Shown one piece after another: positions 32,659-46,100 of a stretch of DNA of 64,000 nucleotides. The notes below the pieces were generated by a model. The model had not been told where the DNA came from. It ran no database searches and saw only the letters and a list, made by a program, of their open reading frames with translations. Each line of letters opens with the position of its first letter. The first letter of the stretch is position 1. The stretch covers positions 88,976,622 to 89,040,621 of the forward strand of contig JASWHV010000005.1 of assembly GCA_030760725.1 (NCBI GenBank), given 5' to 3'. Both the position numbers and the translations under genes were made by a program. The stretch is from Neostapfia colusana. Lineage: Eukaryota > Streptophyta > Magnoliopsida > Poales > Poaceae.

Positions 32659-35600
32659 TGTAACGGCTCTGATGCCCGCTCAAACAGCTCAGATACCACG
32701 CTGAGACGGCCCCACGGGACCTCGTTGGGTGGTGCCGTGTTATGCGGCACCCAACAGAACACGGGTTGATGAACACACATCATATTACATAAATAGTTTA
32801 GCGGAAGCGTACAAGAATGTTTTACAAATAGTTATATCAGAGTAAACTACAGCGGAAGACTACCACTCTCACGACTCATAACTAAACTAGCAATAAAGAA
32901 ACGGTCCAGCCCGCGGACGTTTCTTACTAGCAACACGAAGACAATCTGCAGCGGCGAGGATGCTCTTTGAGTAAGCACTCGGGGTTCCCGAGTCTCATTG
33001 GCACCCCTTCTCACAAGCATCGAGTCAATTACCTGCAAAACAACTCGGATAGCATCCGTGAGCATAACGCTCAGCAAGACTTAACCGTCAACCTAAACAT
33101 GAAACTCTAAGTGAGGTTATGAACCTAACATAGGATGGCATAAGCATAATTACTCGCCTAAAAGTGAATCCTTACTTTCAGGTAATTATTGCAGCATTTT
33201 AAGTAACCCTGGGCACGCCACATCGGGAGTCCACAATCAGACAAGAAACGCTTTCCCCCGATGTAAATTGCTCATGGCACAAAATAATCGAGTTTGCACT
33301 AGCCTATTGATCAAGCTTCCATACAAGGTAGAATAATACTTCACATCAAGATGATTAGTTCCTTTCTCATGCAAGTTCTTACTACGTCACGACTGTGAGA
33401 ACAAGTATGCTCGGTCCATTCCGAGAGCGACGGTGATTCGAATCAATAACACCCGGACTACACGACACGTACGCCCGCACTCGACGTTGCCTACAACAAC
33501 CATCACTGACGTCGTACGTGGCAGCCTTTCCCCCGTTTCACCCCCGCTGAATCGATCAAGTCGCCCCGTACAGTAGCTACTCTCATGGTGCACCTTCTGA
33601 CGTGAGATGTCATGAGAATATTCCCCACATACTGCACACCGGCCGTCCGCCTGAGGCGACCCGAAAAGTCCCAACGACAGCTTCCCGAGGTACATCGGTT
33701 TACTGGGTCCCATATAGCCATCATGAGTCCGGTACACAACTCAAACTTGTTCAACAGGGCCGCATACGGATCGGTCCTTGACCGACACGGACAGGTCTAC
33801 AGCACCCAGGCCCCTATGTCCTGCTGCTCCTACAACCTTCCGGTCTCAACTTTAACTTGCTAAATTAATTACGAACCAATCCCGTATGCCCCTGTTGTTC
33901 CTAAATCTGCGAGTAGCATCTCACCACTCGACTTCTACCGAACCGTACATAAGCATGGCGGTTCTACACGGTGAAAGACACCTACCCAATACTCCAGGGT
34001 TCATTTGGCTATGCAAGAGGAGTATCATTCACTAGACCTAATTCACAGTTCATATCTTGACCGAAAGTGAGTACAAAATAAAAACTTAACAGCTGTTAAA
34101 TGCAAACCGGAGCTTGCCTGTTTTGCAGGGTAGTCGTATATAACAGTTAGTGTCCTTGCAGATCCACCCTTGACTCTCCGGAGCTTGATCCACTTTGATG
34201 AATCACTCCTTTGAGTCCCCTTCGTTGTGGTTCCTATTGAAATGCACATGCACATATTTTATAGAATATAATGGAAAGAAGTTATAGAATTACTTTCTTA
34301 AGAACAGAGGATGTGTGGAAAAGCCAAGCATGGCTTGGTTTGCCTCTGTTGTGCAAAGAACAGAATTAAACTAATTTGACCTTAAGGCCCTTAGCTATAC
34401 ACTAACCCTTTTCTCTAATGACATAATAGATAAGCTGAAAAGATTTGAGTGCAACTGAAGAACAAGAACTCCAATGGCCTCAAAACTTTTACAGCAGGTT
34501 CTATACTACCTAAGGATTTAGCTTGCCAAATTGCAGCTAATGTGGATTCATATTGTGTCCTCCATAATTCTCACAATATCTCTTATGTATTTTTCCCTTA
34601 TACATAAGTATGGAGAATAAGAACAGGGAGTTCCAGGACTCATCTTGGGCTGATAATTTACATGTGAGTTCTTGATCACATGAGAGTCATCTGGTCCAAA
34701 ATTCAGCCCTTTTACTTGGGTAGTTCCCCCAGAACAATTCTTTAAGCATTTGTACTCAATAGAATTAATTCTGTAGTAATGTGCATTTTCATGCCCAACT
34801 AAGTGAACTACAATTCCAAGTATGTCCCAGAGAGCTTGCCTAAATTTTACTATGATTTTTGGAGCTATGGATTGCTCAGAACAGATTTTTGAAGTGGGAA
34901 ACATTTTCTGACAATGTTTCTGGACTCTTATGAACACAGCAGATTGTTTTTAGCAAATTCCTACCTAAATGATCTGCAGATGAGCTGAAAATTTGCTATA
35001 AGGTCAACAATATGCTAAAAAATATTCTGGCAAAATTTGGGTATTTTTGGATAACCCAAACTCCCTCAAAAATTCTTTTTCAGAAAACATTCAAAGAATT
35101 TTCCAGAATATAATATTGACTTTCATAGAAATCTGAGTTCATATTTGGATATAACTCAGAGAGATGAATCCAACCCAATTGGAATCACTCAATTTGGAGT
35201 TTTCTACAGGGAGATATGAATTTCCAAAGATTGAGCTAAGTCTGGAATTATTTCCCTGCAGCAAATTCGGTTGGACCCACAGTTTTGAATTCCAGCCAAT
35301 AGAAACGAAGCCACACCGGGCCACAGCGTCTCTGCGCGCCAACACACGGGATCCCGGCCACACCCGATCCCGGGTTTAAAATTTGAGCTGCTGACAGATG
35401 GGGCCCACGCTTCGTCTTCTACCTCCTGCTTCTTCCCCGCGCCCGCGCTGCCCCTCGCCGGCCCGATGCCGGAGCTCGCCGGCTCGCCGTTTCCGGCCAC
35501 CGCCTGAGCTGAAACTCGCCGCCAGGGAGTTTGTGACACCGAGGAACACGGCGGTGGGGTTGGCTAGGGCTGCCGACGACCGGAACATGGCCGGCGACGT

Positions 35601-37022
35601 GTGACTGCCTCTGTGGTAGTTCGGCAGCGTCGCCTAGGGTTTCCGGCCCGCCAAAACCTGCGCCGACGCGCCCTACAGCACCAGCGCAGCTCTAGGAAGA
35701 TCGGCACGACCTCAAAATGGCTTGGGAGTGGCTGTAAATGGGTTGTCGCCGTGTGACCAAATGGGTCCGCCATGAACACCTCTAGTCGGGCTCGAATTCC
35801 GTCGTGCTGAGGTGTTTTCAGGCGCTGGATCCTAAAGGAGAAATGACCGCCGGCTAATCCAGCGTCTATGTGCTAAATTTGATGACTTAAGGAGGATCAG
35901 AGGGCAAGAATTTGAAGGAGTCATACCGGAAGCTCGGAATGGGGTCGCCGGAGCAAAACTTCGAAATTCGCCGGCGATGCTTCACGGTATGGCCTGAGCT
36001 TGGGCTGAGAGCAGCACCGCACCCGTGCGCGTCCGTAGGTGTGATCGTTCGGCCGTGGAACCCGCTGCGGAGGGCTGTCCACAAGCGCCCGATCACTTTC
36101 TCGGCTTAGGTCGCCGCGGCGGCGGTCGTTCTCGGGCACCGGAGGCCGCAGCTCACTTGCTCGTGGGTCAGGGAGGTGGAGGCCGAGCTTGCGGTGATGT
36201 TTAGCAGCTCAGGGGAGGAGAGAGCGTGGTGGTTTCGCCGTTCTTCCGATCGGACCGAGAGGCGGAGGGGAAGACGGCCGTTGGCCGTGCGCTCGTGAGG
36301 AGAGAAGAAGGGACGGCCTTTGCTTCGTCCAGGGGGGGGTTTATCAGGTCGCAGAACCGCCTCTGGGCGCCGTGTGTGGGGAAATGCAGCAGCTGGTGGC
36401 GCTGCCGAGCGCCCCCGTGGCTCCACGGTGGGAGCAGCTCTTGGCCCATGTGCTGCTCGACGATTTTCCCCACTGGGGCTGAGACTTAAGGTGCAAGGCT
36501 CCTCTTTTAGCTCTATGACATGTGGGTCCCACTCCACATTTCCTCCCCAAATATCTTCTCAAGCTGATCCTCTTAATTCCCCCAATCCTGAGTTTAAAGT
36601 GTGGGTTAGAATTTGCATCCTTCCAATTCAGTTTGAATTTGCTTTCCAAATTTGAATTTGGTTGATGTTTGCAAATTCTCCTCTTTAACTCCCTTTTGAG
36701 CCCACCCTATAAATGAAAAGTTTGTGAACAAACTTTTCCTTATAATCCCAACTATAGGGCTGCATGTTTATTCAAAGTTTTTGGTCACTACATGTGTGAA
36801 CTTTGAATTTAAAATCTGATTTTTAAACTTACATGCAAGGAGGTATTTAACTCCTTATTGGTCCAACACTTTTCAATAAAAAGGTGAACCTCATGTTGGA
36901 TATTCATCCATGTTTTACCTTGCATGAAGAAAAATTTTAGCAAGTCCCATTTTTCCTGTCATTGCCACACATATGAACTCAAACCATAGTTTTTATTCAT
37001 ACACATTTTTGGGACTTTTACA
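32659..37022 (-). repeat. Gy-E 3' LTR (4364 bp)
   Basis: On the + strand it runs from TGTAACGGCTCTG to GGGACTTTTACA. Its GC profile is strongly uneven. A GC-rich island (about 35330-36480) gives overlapping ORFs on both strands that also occur in the other LTR and have no domain; the flanking parts are AT-rich. A 24 bp near-perfect palindrome (GAAAAGTTTGT, GA, ACAAACTTTTC) is at about 36717-36740. The 3.9 kb of ORFs in this LTR are not treated as genes. Confidence 0.92.
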
Positions 37023-37037
37023 TTCCCCCCCCCCTTA
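37023..37037 (-). other. Gy-E polypurine tract
   Basis: The minus strand has TTAAGGGGGGGGGGAA (ten consecutive G) directly inside the 3' LTR. This is the priming site for plus-strand DNA synthesis. Confidence 0.85.
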
Positions 37038-37087
37038 ATAGAATCTCGTCCCGAGATTACAAAAGAGGAACGCGACGGGAGAGGTAA

Positions 37088-40000
37088 TTACAAACTGTAC
37101 AAAGATAAAAGTTCCGGGTAGTTGGTGCGGAGATAATCTTCACTTTCCCACGTCGCCTCTTCCGCGGTGTGATTACTCCACAGCACCTTGAAAAATCGGA
37201 TCATTCGGTTTCGGGTTACCCGGGTCTTTTCATCCAAAATCTGAACCGGTCGCTCGGTGTAGGTCAGGTCCGGTTGCAATTCGTCGATGTCCTCAGTGCG
37301 AACAGCAGCGGTGAATTTGAGGCACTTCCGCAGCTGTGAAACATGAAATACATCATGAACACCCGCTAGACTTGCCGGTAATTCCAGCCGGTAGGCTACG
37401 GGTCCGCACTTCTCTGTGATAGCAAAAGGACCAATAAAACGGGGAGCGAGCTTCCCTTTTACACCGAACCGGTGAATTCCCTTCATCGGGGATACACGAA
37501 GATAAACGTGTTCTCCGACGTCAAAATGTAATGGCCTACGCCTCTGATCCGCGTAGCTCTTCTGTCAGGATTGTGCAGCCTTTAAGTTCTCTTGTATCAA
37601 CCGAACTCGGTCTTCGGCTTCGTTGACAAGATCAATCCCAAACAGAACTCTTTCGCCAGACTCACACCAATTCAGTGGTGTGCGAGACTTCCGGCCATAG
37701 AGAGCTTCATAAGGTGACATTTTAAAACTCGCTTGATAACCGTTGTTGTATGAAAACCCCGCCAGCGGTAGGTGATCGTCCCAATTCCTACTGTGGTGGA
37801 TGGCACACGCTCTCAACATATCCTCAAGTACTTGATTCACCCTCTCAGTTTGTTCATCGGTTTGAGGGTGATATGCGGAGCTCCTAATCAGCTTAGTGCC
37901 CAATGAGGCATGCAGCTGCTCCCAAAAACGAGCAACAAACAGCGCACCTCGATCTGAAATGATGGTCTTCAGGACACCATGTGAGCAAATAATTCTGGAG
38001 ATGAATAACTCCGCATATTGCCTTGCTCGATAATGAGTGTTCACCGGTATGAAATGAGCCGACTTTGTCAACCGGTCGACGATCACCCATATCGAGTCAT
38101 GCTTCCTGGATGTGAGCGGTAATCCGACGATGAAGTCCATACTCACATCCTCCCATTTCCACGCCGGAATCTTTAAAGGTTGTAGCGGTCCGGCTTTCCG
38201 CATATGATCAGCCTTGACCCGTCTACACGTATCGCATTCGGATACGTATTTAGCAATCTCCCTCTTTATCCTCGTCCACCAAAATTTCTGTTTCAAATCT
38301 TGGTACATCTTGTTACTTCCGGGATGAATGGAAAACTTTAACAGGTGGGCTTCATCCAAGATTTTCTTCCGGAGTTTCATATTGCGCGGTACCACTATAC
38401 GGTCGTTAAACCATATTGTACCGTTCTCATCCTTCCGGAAACATTTTACCTCTCTGTTGTCCAGTCTTCTCCGTATGTGAGACATACCTCTGTCTCTTCT
38501 TTGAGCCTCAACAATCTCTTCACGGATTGTTGGAATGAGCGTGAGATTATAAAGCACGCCATACGGAATAACACGGAGGCTTGGTTCTTCATTATCCAAC
38601 TCAGCAACCGCTAAGTAGTGAATGTGGGATTTCCAACTAAGCGCGTCGGCAACCACGTTGGCTTTTCCCGGGTGATAGTGGATCTCAATTTCATAATCTT
38701 TTATGAGCTCCAACCATCTCCGTTGTCTCATATTCAGCTCCTTCTGCGTGAAGATATACTTCAAGCTTTTATGGTCGGTGTAGAGGTGAACAAGATTACC
38801 AAGCAGGTAATGCCTCCACATCTTCAACGCCAACACCACAGCAGCAAGCTCAAGATCGTGAGTTGGATAATGCTGCTCGTGGTTTCGCAGTTGACGAGAC
38901 CCATAGGCAACTACACGCCCTTCTTGCATCAGAACGCAGCCGAGACCGATGCCGGATGCATCACAGTATACATCGAATGGCTTCGTCGTGTCCGGTTGAG
39001 CAAGAACTGGAGCCGTTGTGAGATGTTTCACCAAAGTTTTGAATGCGGCTTCACATGCTGCATTCCACATGTATTTAGTGCCCTTCTTCAGCAGCTCCGT
39101 CATTGGTTTAGCAATCTTTGAGAAGCTCGGAATAAACCTCCGATAATACCCCGCTAAACCTAGGAAACTTCGGACCTCGTGGACTGATTTGGGAGGTTCC
39201 CACTTCAGCACTTGTTCAATCTTGCTGGGGTCCACGGCAATCCCTTCTGCTGAAATAATATGGCCAAGGAAAGGCACTTGATCAATCCAAAATTCACACT
39301 TGCTGAACTTGGCATACAATTGGTGCTCCCGTAACCGTTGTAGCACAGTACGCAGATGTTCAGCGTGCTCTTCTTCCGATTTGGAGTAAACCAATATGTC
39401 GTCGATGAATACCACGACGAACTTGTCTAACTCCGGCATGAACACAGAATTCATCAAATACATGAAGTGTGCCGTAGCGTTGGTTAATCCAAATGACATG
39501 ACGAGGTACTCGTAGAGTCCGTATCTCGTCGAGAAAGCTGTCTTCGGTATGTCCTCCGGTCGGATCTTGATTTGATGATAGCCCGACCGAAGATCCATCT
39601 TCGAAAATACCTTTGCACCCACAAGTTGATCAAACAGGATGTCGATGTGAGGCAAAGGATACTTGTTCTTGATTGTGACAGCATTGAGAGGACGATAATC
39701 AACACATAGCCGTAGTGTTTCGTCCTTCTTCTTAACGAACAGCGCTGAGCAACCCCAAGGTGAAGAACTTGGTCGTATGAAACCCTTGCTCATGAGTTCA
39801 TTCAGTTGCTCTTTCAACTCCGCTAGTTCGTTAGGTGCCATCTTGTAAGGCCTTCGTGAAATAGGCGTCGTTCCCGGCGCCAGTTCAATTTTGAACTCGA
39901 CGTCCCGTTCGGGCGGCATGCCCGGTAAGTCATCGGGAAATACGTCGGGATAATCACATACCACCGGAATATCTTCAAGCTTCAGCGCTTCCGTGTGGTA

Positions 40001-40876
40001 GGCCTCTCCCATATCTGGATCTTCGCTGTCTAAAAACAGCGTGTGCTGTCCGTGAATCGGCGAGTCAATCTGGACAGTCCGGTTACCGATATTGAGAACG
40101 GCACCATGATGATTTAACCAAGACATCCCCAATATAATGTCTATCTTCTGCCTATCCAACATAATCAGCGATGTTGGGTATATTTTTCCGCCCAAACACA
40201 AAGCTGCTCGGGACACAATCTGATTGGCAGAGATATTTCCTCCCGGTGAACGTATGAGAAAACTCGTTGTGGGAGTATTGGTGGATAATTGGTGCTGATC
40301 CACGCATGTTTTGCTGATAAAATTGTGGGTTGCACCTGAATCAAAAAGTACCAATACGGGCACGTCCTTGAGAGTAAACATGCCCGCTAACACCGGTGCT
40401 CCCTCCGGGACATCCTCAATCGCAAGATGTTGCACACTCCCGGATTGCAATGCTGTTATGTTGGCTTGAGCAGGTGGCGGCATACCACCTGATGATGATG
40501 GCTGTATGGTGTTTACCAACTTCTCCCGGCATTCCTGCCTAAAATGCCCAAAACGGTGGCAATAAGAACACGGAGGTTTCCCCGGTTCTTCGTTGACTTG
40601 TGGTTGAGAAGTTGAGGCACTTGGCTGCAGCAATGATGCAACAGATGTCATTCATTGCTGAGGCAAAGGTGTTGCTTCAAGACATGATTCTTGAGCAGGA
40701 AATCTGTACGGAGTTGATCTCCCTGGTGCTTGCCATATCTCATCGGATGGTGTGTGATACACCACACGGTATTGACGAGGAACGATTGGTGTGTCTTCTT
40801 GCACATCCTCCCGGTCCCTCTTCTCTGCTTGACACTCAAGTGTCGCTTGTTCTTGCAGCAGAGCAGCACTGATCAA
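37088..40876 (-). pseudogene. Gy-E gag end and pol, with stops
   Basis: The reading is a single frame with gag upstream. It has the zinc knuckle CSYCHRFGHFRQEC (40529-40570), protease VLFDSGATHNFIS (DSG at about 40334-40342), RT with SSPWGCSALFVKKKDETLR and an intact FIDDIL box near 39390-39410, RNase H (VYCDASGIGLGCVLM, YTDHKSLKY), integrase (SIHPGSNKMYQDL, CDTCRRVKADH, SMDFIVGLP, SDRGALF), and a chromodomain-like tail (RPVQILDEKTRVTRNR, VLWSNHTAEEATWES). Stops are TGA at 40652-40654 and TGA at 37565-37567, the latter where Gy-D has CGA. The pol proteins would copy and integrate the element; RT and integrase motifs remain intact in the 1028-codon open stretch. Confidence 0.93.
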
Positions 40877-40882
40877 CTCGGT

Positions 40883-41557
40883 TTAACTGCCTTGATTGAA
40901 CAAAGCTAACTTCTCTTTTAGTATGGCACTCAAGCCATAGAAAAAGTAGTCACACATTGCAGCTTCGCTCGTCGCATAAGCAGGAGCATATTGTGCCAGA
41001 AGGTTGAATCGTCTGACATAATCGAGGACACTCATGTTCCCCTGCTTCAAGTTTCTGAATTCTTGCTGCTGGGCCTTGATAAAACCCATAGAAATGTGAC
41101 GAGCCCGGAATGCTTCACGAAATTCCGTCCATTCCACTTGATGGCCTTCCGGAACGGTGGCGAGATACGCAAACCACCAATTTCCGGCGGCTCCATGGAG
41201 CTGTTGAGCTGCAAATGATGTCTTCTGATACTCGTCGCACTCAAATACTCCAAACTTGGACTCCATAACTCGAAGCCACTGATCAGCTTCGACTGGTGCA
41301 TGGGCTTCCGTGAAGATTGGCGGTTGTGTCGCCAAGAAATCCAAGTAGGCGTTCCGAGGTGGAACGTCCTGTTGTGCACGCTGGAGTAAGCCCTGTTGTA
41401 CCAAGGCTTGGAGTAGTCTTGTGTTCTCTTGACTTGACTCGACCATCTGAGCCATGATATCCGCCCATACCGTTGATGGCGGTGCCCCTGGTGGAGTCGA
41501 GTCATCACCGTCTCGATGAGAACCTTCAGTCCTACTCGGAGAATGAGTACGCACCAT
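40883..41557 (-). pseudogene. Gy-E gag, N-terminal part
   Basis: The start is the ATG at 41555-41557 (MVRTHSPSRTEG). The open stretch is 224 codons and has the Gag core with YLDFLATQPPIFTEA, EADQWLRVMESKFG, WTEFREAFRARHIS and LDYVRRFNLLAQYAP. It ends at a TAA (40883-40885). The downstream reading continues in the same frame to the zinc knuckle, so this stop is a nonsense change and not the natural end. The N-terminal S/T/R-rich and Q-rich stretches are unlike Gy-D gag, fitting a separate chromovirus family. Confidence 0.9.
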
Positions 41558-43090
41558 ACTGCAAAAGCATAATTTTGAGGGGGGTCACAACTTGATCTTG
41601 CAGTATGTGAAAGTATGTAAAACATGAACATGCTAAAACTTTATGAAAGCATAACAAAATTTCATGTTTACACATCTTTCTAAAGCCAACATATTCAGTC
41701 CCTCATTCTGTACAGAACAGACCTTTATGTACTAAACCCAGAATTTGATCCATTTATTAGCATTTTCATAACTCAAGTTGAATACCAAAGTTAAAGTTAA
41801 CTTCAGTATATTTTCAACGAGTACTCATATGCCCCTAGATCATTTCTGGAACAAAAGTTAGGATTGTTCAAAGTTGACAGAATTTCTGGCTAAAATTTGC
41901 CAGCACCTCCTTTGTATGTGGCTGTTTTCATCACAGTTTTACATACAAATGGGGTACCATTCTGAACAACTATGAACCACAAAATCGTTGCAAATTTCCT
42001 AACCTTTCTAATGGTGTATCATATGATCCTTAGAGATTTTCCTACAGACTGTTGCGTCTAATTTACAGCAACATCCAGAGAAGTTTGCAGCTGCTCTGTT
42101 TTCTGAACAGTTTGCATTCATCTGGACATATAACCAAGTTGGTTTCGGATTTGGCTCTGGAGTTCTACACAAGAGTTGTAGAGCACTTGATAACCTTTCC
42201 AGAACTGTATCAAACACCTCCATTGGGTCAAGCTAATCTGAGTTACGCTCTGTTAAAGACCAGAAAAATTTCTGTCTGAACAGAGCACTCTGTCTTTGAG
42301 ATCAAAAGAAGCCTAACAAGTCTCTTCTTTGAAACTTAGATCAAATGAAGAGCTCAGTAACTAATATGTGCTTTATCACATCCATTTTTAGTTTGGAAGT
42401 TAGTCATGAATGATTTCTTCATAGGTAAGAATACTATCCAGTGTAGTATGGTGACGATGCACCGTAAGACATATGACGGTACTACGTTGCCTCACCAAAG
42501 AAAAACCTAACCGGATTACACCGGCATATACGTATCCTTAGGTGGAATTAAAACGGTCACTCTCAAACGTGTTCAACACGCACTAAGGTTTTCGTGGTTA
42601 GTACCTACATAAGCCACACTCAATCATCAGGTCCGGCTGCACACCGAACCCGGTATCCATACAGTTCATACACCCGGCCGTCATCACTCGCCCAGGTGTT
42701 CTCAAGCCAAACACGCCTTGAGCTACGTGTTCACGTTACTGACCACGTGACAGGGTCTCCCAAATTGCATCACGCACGCCTGGGACAGACGCTGCTCGAA
42801 TACCCCAAACGACATGAAGAGTCGTAGAGGATACTAAAGCGGGTCGGGTTACCTGCCACCCGTGAGGCTCCACCCTTCAGCTTGTGCGCACTGGTGGACA
42901 GCGCATACGTGCACCCCCCAAGACATAAACCGTCCTGAGATGCACGATTTTCCGACATAACAAATAAGTTAGCTTGCCACCTTCATTATATGCTAATAGT
43001 AGTCCTTATGTGGGCCTAGTACCGTTATCTCACCGTATCCTAAGTTTTTGGACATAATATGATGCTCAATCCGTGCTTTGTTCCCAACGC
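41558..43090 (-). other. Gy-E leader between PBS and gag
   Basis: About 1.5 kb without a credible gene. It is the long untranslated leader of Gy-E. Short ORFs of 60-77 aa show no family features. Confidence 0.75.
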
Positions 43091-43103
43091 AGCCCTGATA
43101 CCA
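43091..43103 (-). other. Gy-E primer-binding site
   Basis: The minus strand reads TGGTATCAGGGCT, two bases from the 5' LTR edge at 43106. It is initiator-Met-tRNA type with one change. Confidence 0.8.
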
Positions 43104-43105
43104 TG

Positions 43106-46100
43106 TGTAATGGCTCTGATGCCCGCTGAAACAGCTCAGATACCACGCTGAGACGGCCCCACGGGACCTCGTTGGGTGGTGCCGTGTTATGCGGCACCCA
43201 ACAGAACACGGGTCGATGAACACACATCATATTACATAAATAGTTTAGCGGAAGCGTACAAGAATGTTTTACAAATAGTTATATCAGAGTAAACTACAGC
43301 GGAAGACTACCACTCTCACGACTCATATCTAAACTAGCAATAAAGGAACGGTCCAGCCCGCGGACGTTTCTTACTAGCAACACGAAGACAATCTGCAGCG
43401 GCGAGGATGCTCTTTGAGTAAGCACTCGGGGTTCCCGAGTCTCATTGGCACCCCTTCTCATAAGCATCGAATCAATTACCTGCAAAACAACTCGGATAGC
43501 ATCCGTGAGCATAACGCTCAGCAAGACTTAACCGTCAACCTAAACATGAAACTCTAAGTGAGGTTATGAACCTAACATAGGATGGCATAAGCATAATTAC
43601 TCGCCTAAAAGTGAATCCTTACTTTCAGGTAATTATTGCAGCATTTTAAGTAACCCTGGGCACGCCACATCGGGAGTCCACAATCAGACAAGAAACGCTT
43701 TCCCCCGATGTAAATTGCTCATGGCACAAAATAATCGAGTATGCAGTAGCCTATTCATCAAGCTTCCATACAAGGTAGAATAATACTTCACATCAAGATG
43801 ATTAGTTCCTTTCTCATGCAAGTTCTTACTACGTCACGACTGTGAGAACAAGTATGCTCGGTCCATTCCGCGAGCGACGGTGATTCGAATCAATAACACC
43901 GGGACTACACGACACGTACGCCCGTACTCGACGTTGCCTACAACAACCATCACTGACGTCGTACGTGGCAGCCTTTCCCCCGTTTCACCCCCGCTGAATC
44001 GATCAAGTCGCCCCGTACAGTAGCTACTCTCATGGTGCACCTTCCGACGTGAGATGTCATGAGAATATTCCCCACATACTGCACACCGGCCGTCCGCCTG
44101 AGGCGACCCGAAAAGTCCCAACGACAGCTTCCCGAGGTACATCGGTTTACTGGGTCCCATATAGCCAGCATGAGTCCGGTACACAACTCAAACTTGTTCA
44201 ACAGGGCCGCATACGGATCGGTCCTTGACCGACACGGACAGGTCTACAGCACCCAGGCCCCTATGTCCTGCTGCTCCTACAACCTTCCAGTCTCAACTTT
44301 AACTTGCTAAATTAATTACGAACCAATCCCGTATGCCCCTGTTGTTCCTAAATCTGCGAGTAGCATCTCACCACTCGACTTCTACCGAACCGTACTTAAG
44401 CATGGCGGTTCTACACGGTGAAAGACACCTACCCAATACTCCAGGGTTCATTTGGCTATGCAAGAGGAGTATCATTCACTAGACCTAATTCACAATTCAT
44501 ATCTTGACCGAAAGTGAGTACAAAATAAAAACTTGACAGCTGTTAAATGCAAACCGGAGCTTGCCTGTTTTGCAGGGTAGTCGTATATAACAGTTAGTGT
44601 CCTTGCAGATCCACCCTTGACTTTCCGGAGCTTGATCCACTTTGATGAATCACTCCTTTGAGTCCCCTTCGTTGTGGTTCCTATTGAAATGCACATGCAC
44701 ATATTTTATAGAATGTAATGGAAAGAAGTTATAGAATTACTTTCTTAAGAACAGAGGTTGTGTGGAAAAGCCAAGCATGGCTTGGTTTGCCTCTGTTGTG
44801 CAAAGAACAGAATTAAACTAATTTGACCTTAAGGCCCTTAGCTATACACTAACCCTTTTCTCTAATGACATAATAGATAAGCTGAAAACATTTGAGTGCA
44901 ACTGAAGAACAAGAACTCCAATGGCCTCAAAACTTTTACAGCAGGTTCTATACTACCTAAGGATTTAGCTTGCCAAATTGCAGCTAATGTGGAGTCATAT
45001 TGTGTCCTCCATAATTCTCACAATATCTCTTATGTATTTTTCCCTTATACATAAGTATGGAGAATAAGAACAGGGAGTTCCAGGACTCATCTTGGGCTGA
45101 TAATTTACATGTGAGTTCTTGATCACATGAGAGTCATCTGGTCCAAAATTCAGCCCTTTTACTTGGGTAGTTCCCCCAGAACAATTCTTTAAGCATTTGT
45201 ACTCAATAGAATTAATTCTGTAGTAATGTGCATTTTCATGCCCAACTAAGTTTACTACAATTCCAAGTATGTCCCAGAGAGCTTGCCTAAATTTTCCTAT
45301 GATTTTTGGAGCTATGGATTGCTCAGAACAGATTTTTGAAGTGGAAAACATTTTCTGACAATGTTTCTGGACTCTTATGAACACAGCAGATTGTTTTTAG
45401 CAAATTCCTACCCAAATGATCTGCAAATGAGCTGAAAATTTGCTATAAGGTCAACAATATGCTAAAGAATATTCTGGCAAAATTTGGGTATTTTTGGATA
45501 ACCCAAACTCCCTCAAAAATTCTTTTTCAGAAAATTTTCAAAGAATTTTCCAGAATATAATATTGACTTTCATAGAAATCTGGGTTCATATTTGGATAGA
45601 ACTCAGAGAGATGAATCCAACCCAATTGGAATCACTCAATTTGGAGTTTTCTACAGGGAGATATGAATTTCCAAAGATTGAGCTAAGTCTGGAATTATTT
45701 CCCTATAGCAAATTCGGCTGGACCCACAGTTTTGAATTCCAGCCAATAGAAACGAAGCCACACCGGGCCACAGCGTCTCTGCGCGCCAACACACGGGATC
45801 CCGGCCACACCCGATCCCGGGTTTAAAATTTGAGCTGCTGACAGATGGGGCCCACGCTTCGTCTTCTACCTCCCGCTTCTTCCCCGCGCCCGCGCTGCCC
45901 CTCGCCGGCCCGACGCCGGAGCTCGTCGGCTCGCCGTTTCCGGCCACCGCCTGAGCTGAAACTCGCCGCCAGGGAGTTTGTGACACCGAGGAACACGGCG
46001 GTGGGGTTGGCTAGGGCTGCCGACGACCGGAACATGGCCGGCGACGTGTGACTGCCTCTGTGGTAGTTCGGCAGCGTCGCCTAGGGTTTCCGGCCCGCCA

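Noticed and set aside
33387..33754. Overlapping 83-116 aa ORFs found in both Gy-E LTRs and in part at 695-1036
   Set aside because: They track LTR homology, overlap each other in two frames and have no family similarity.
34548..34937. 129 aa minus-strand ORF in the Gy-E 3' LTR, also at 44995-45384
   Set aside because: The same length in both copies is explained by LTR near-identity; no start context, domain or codon bias supports it.
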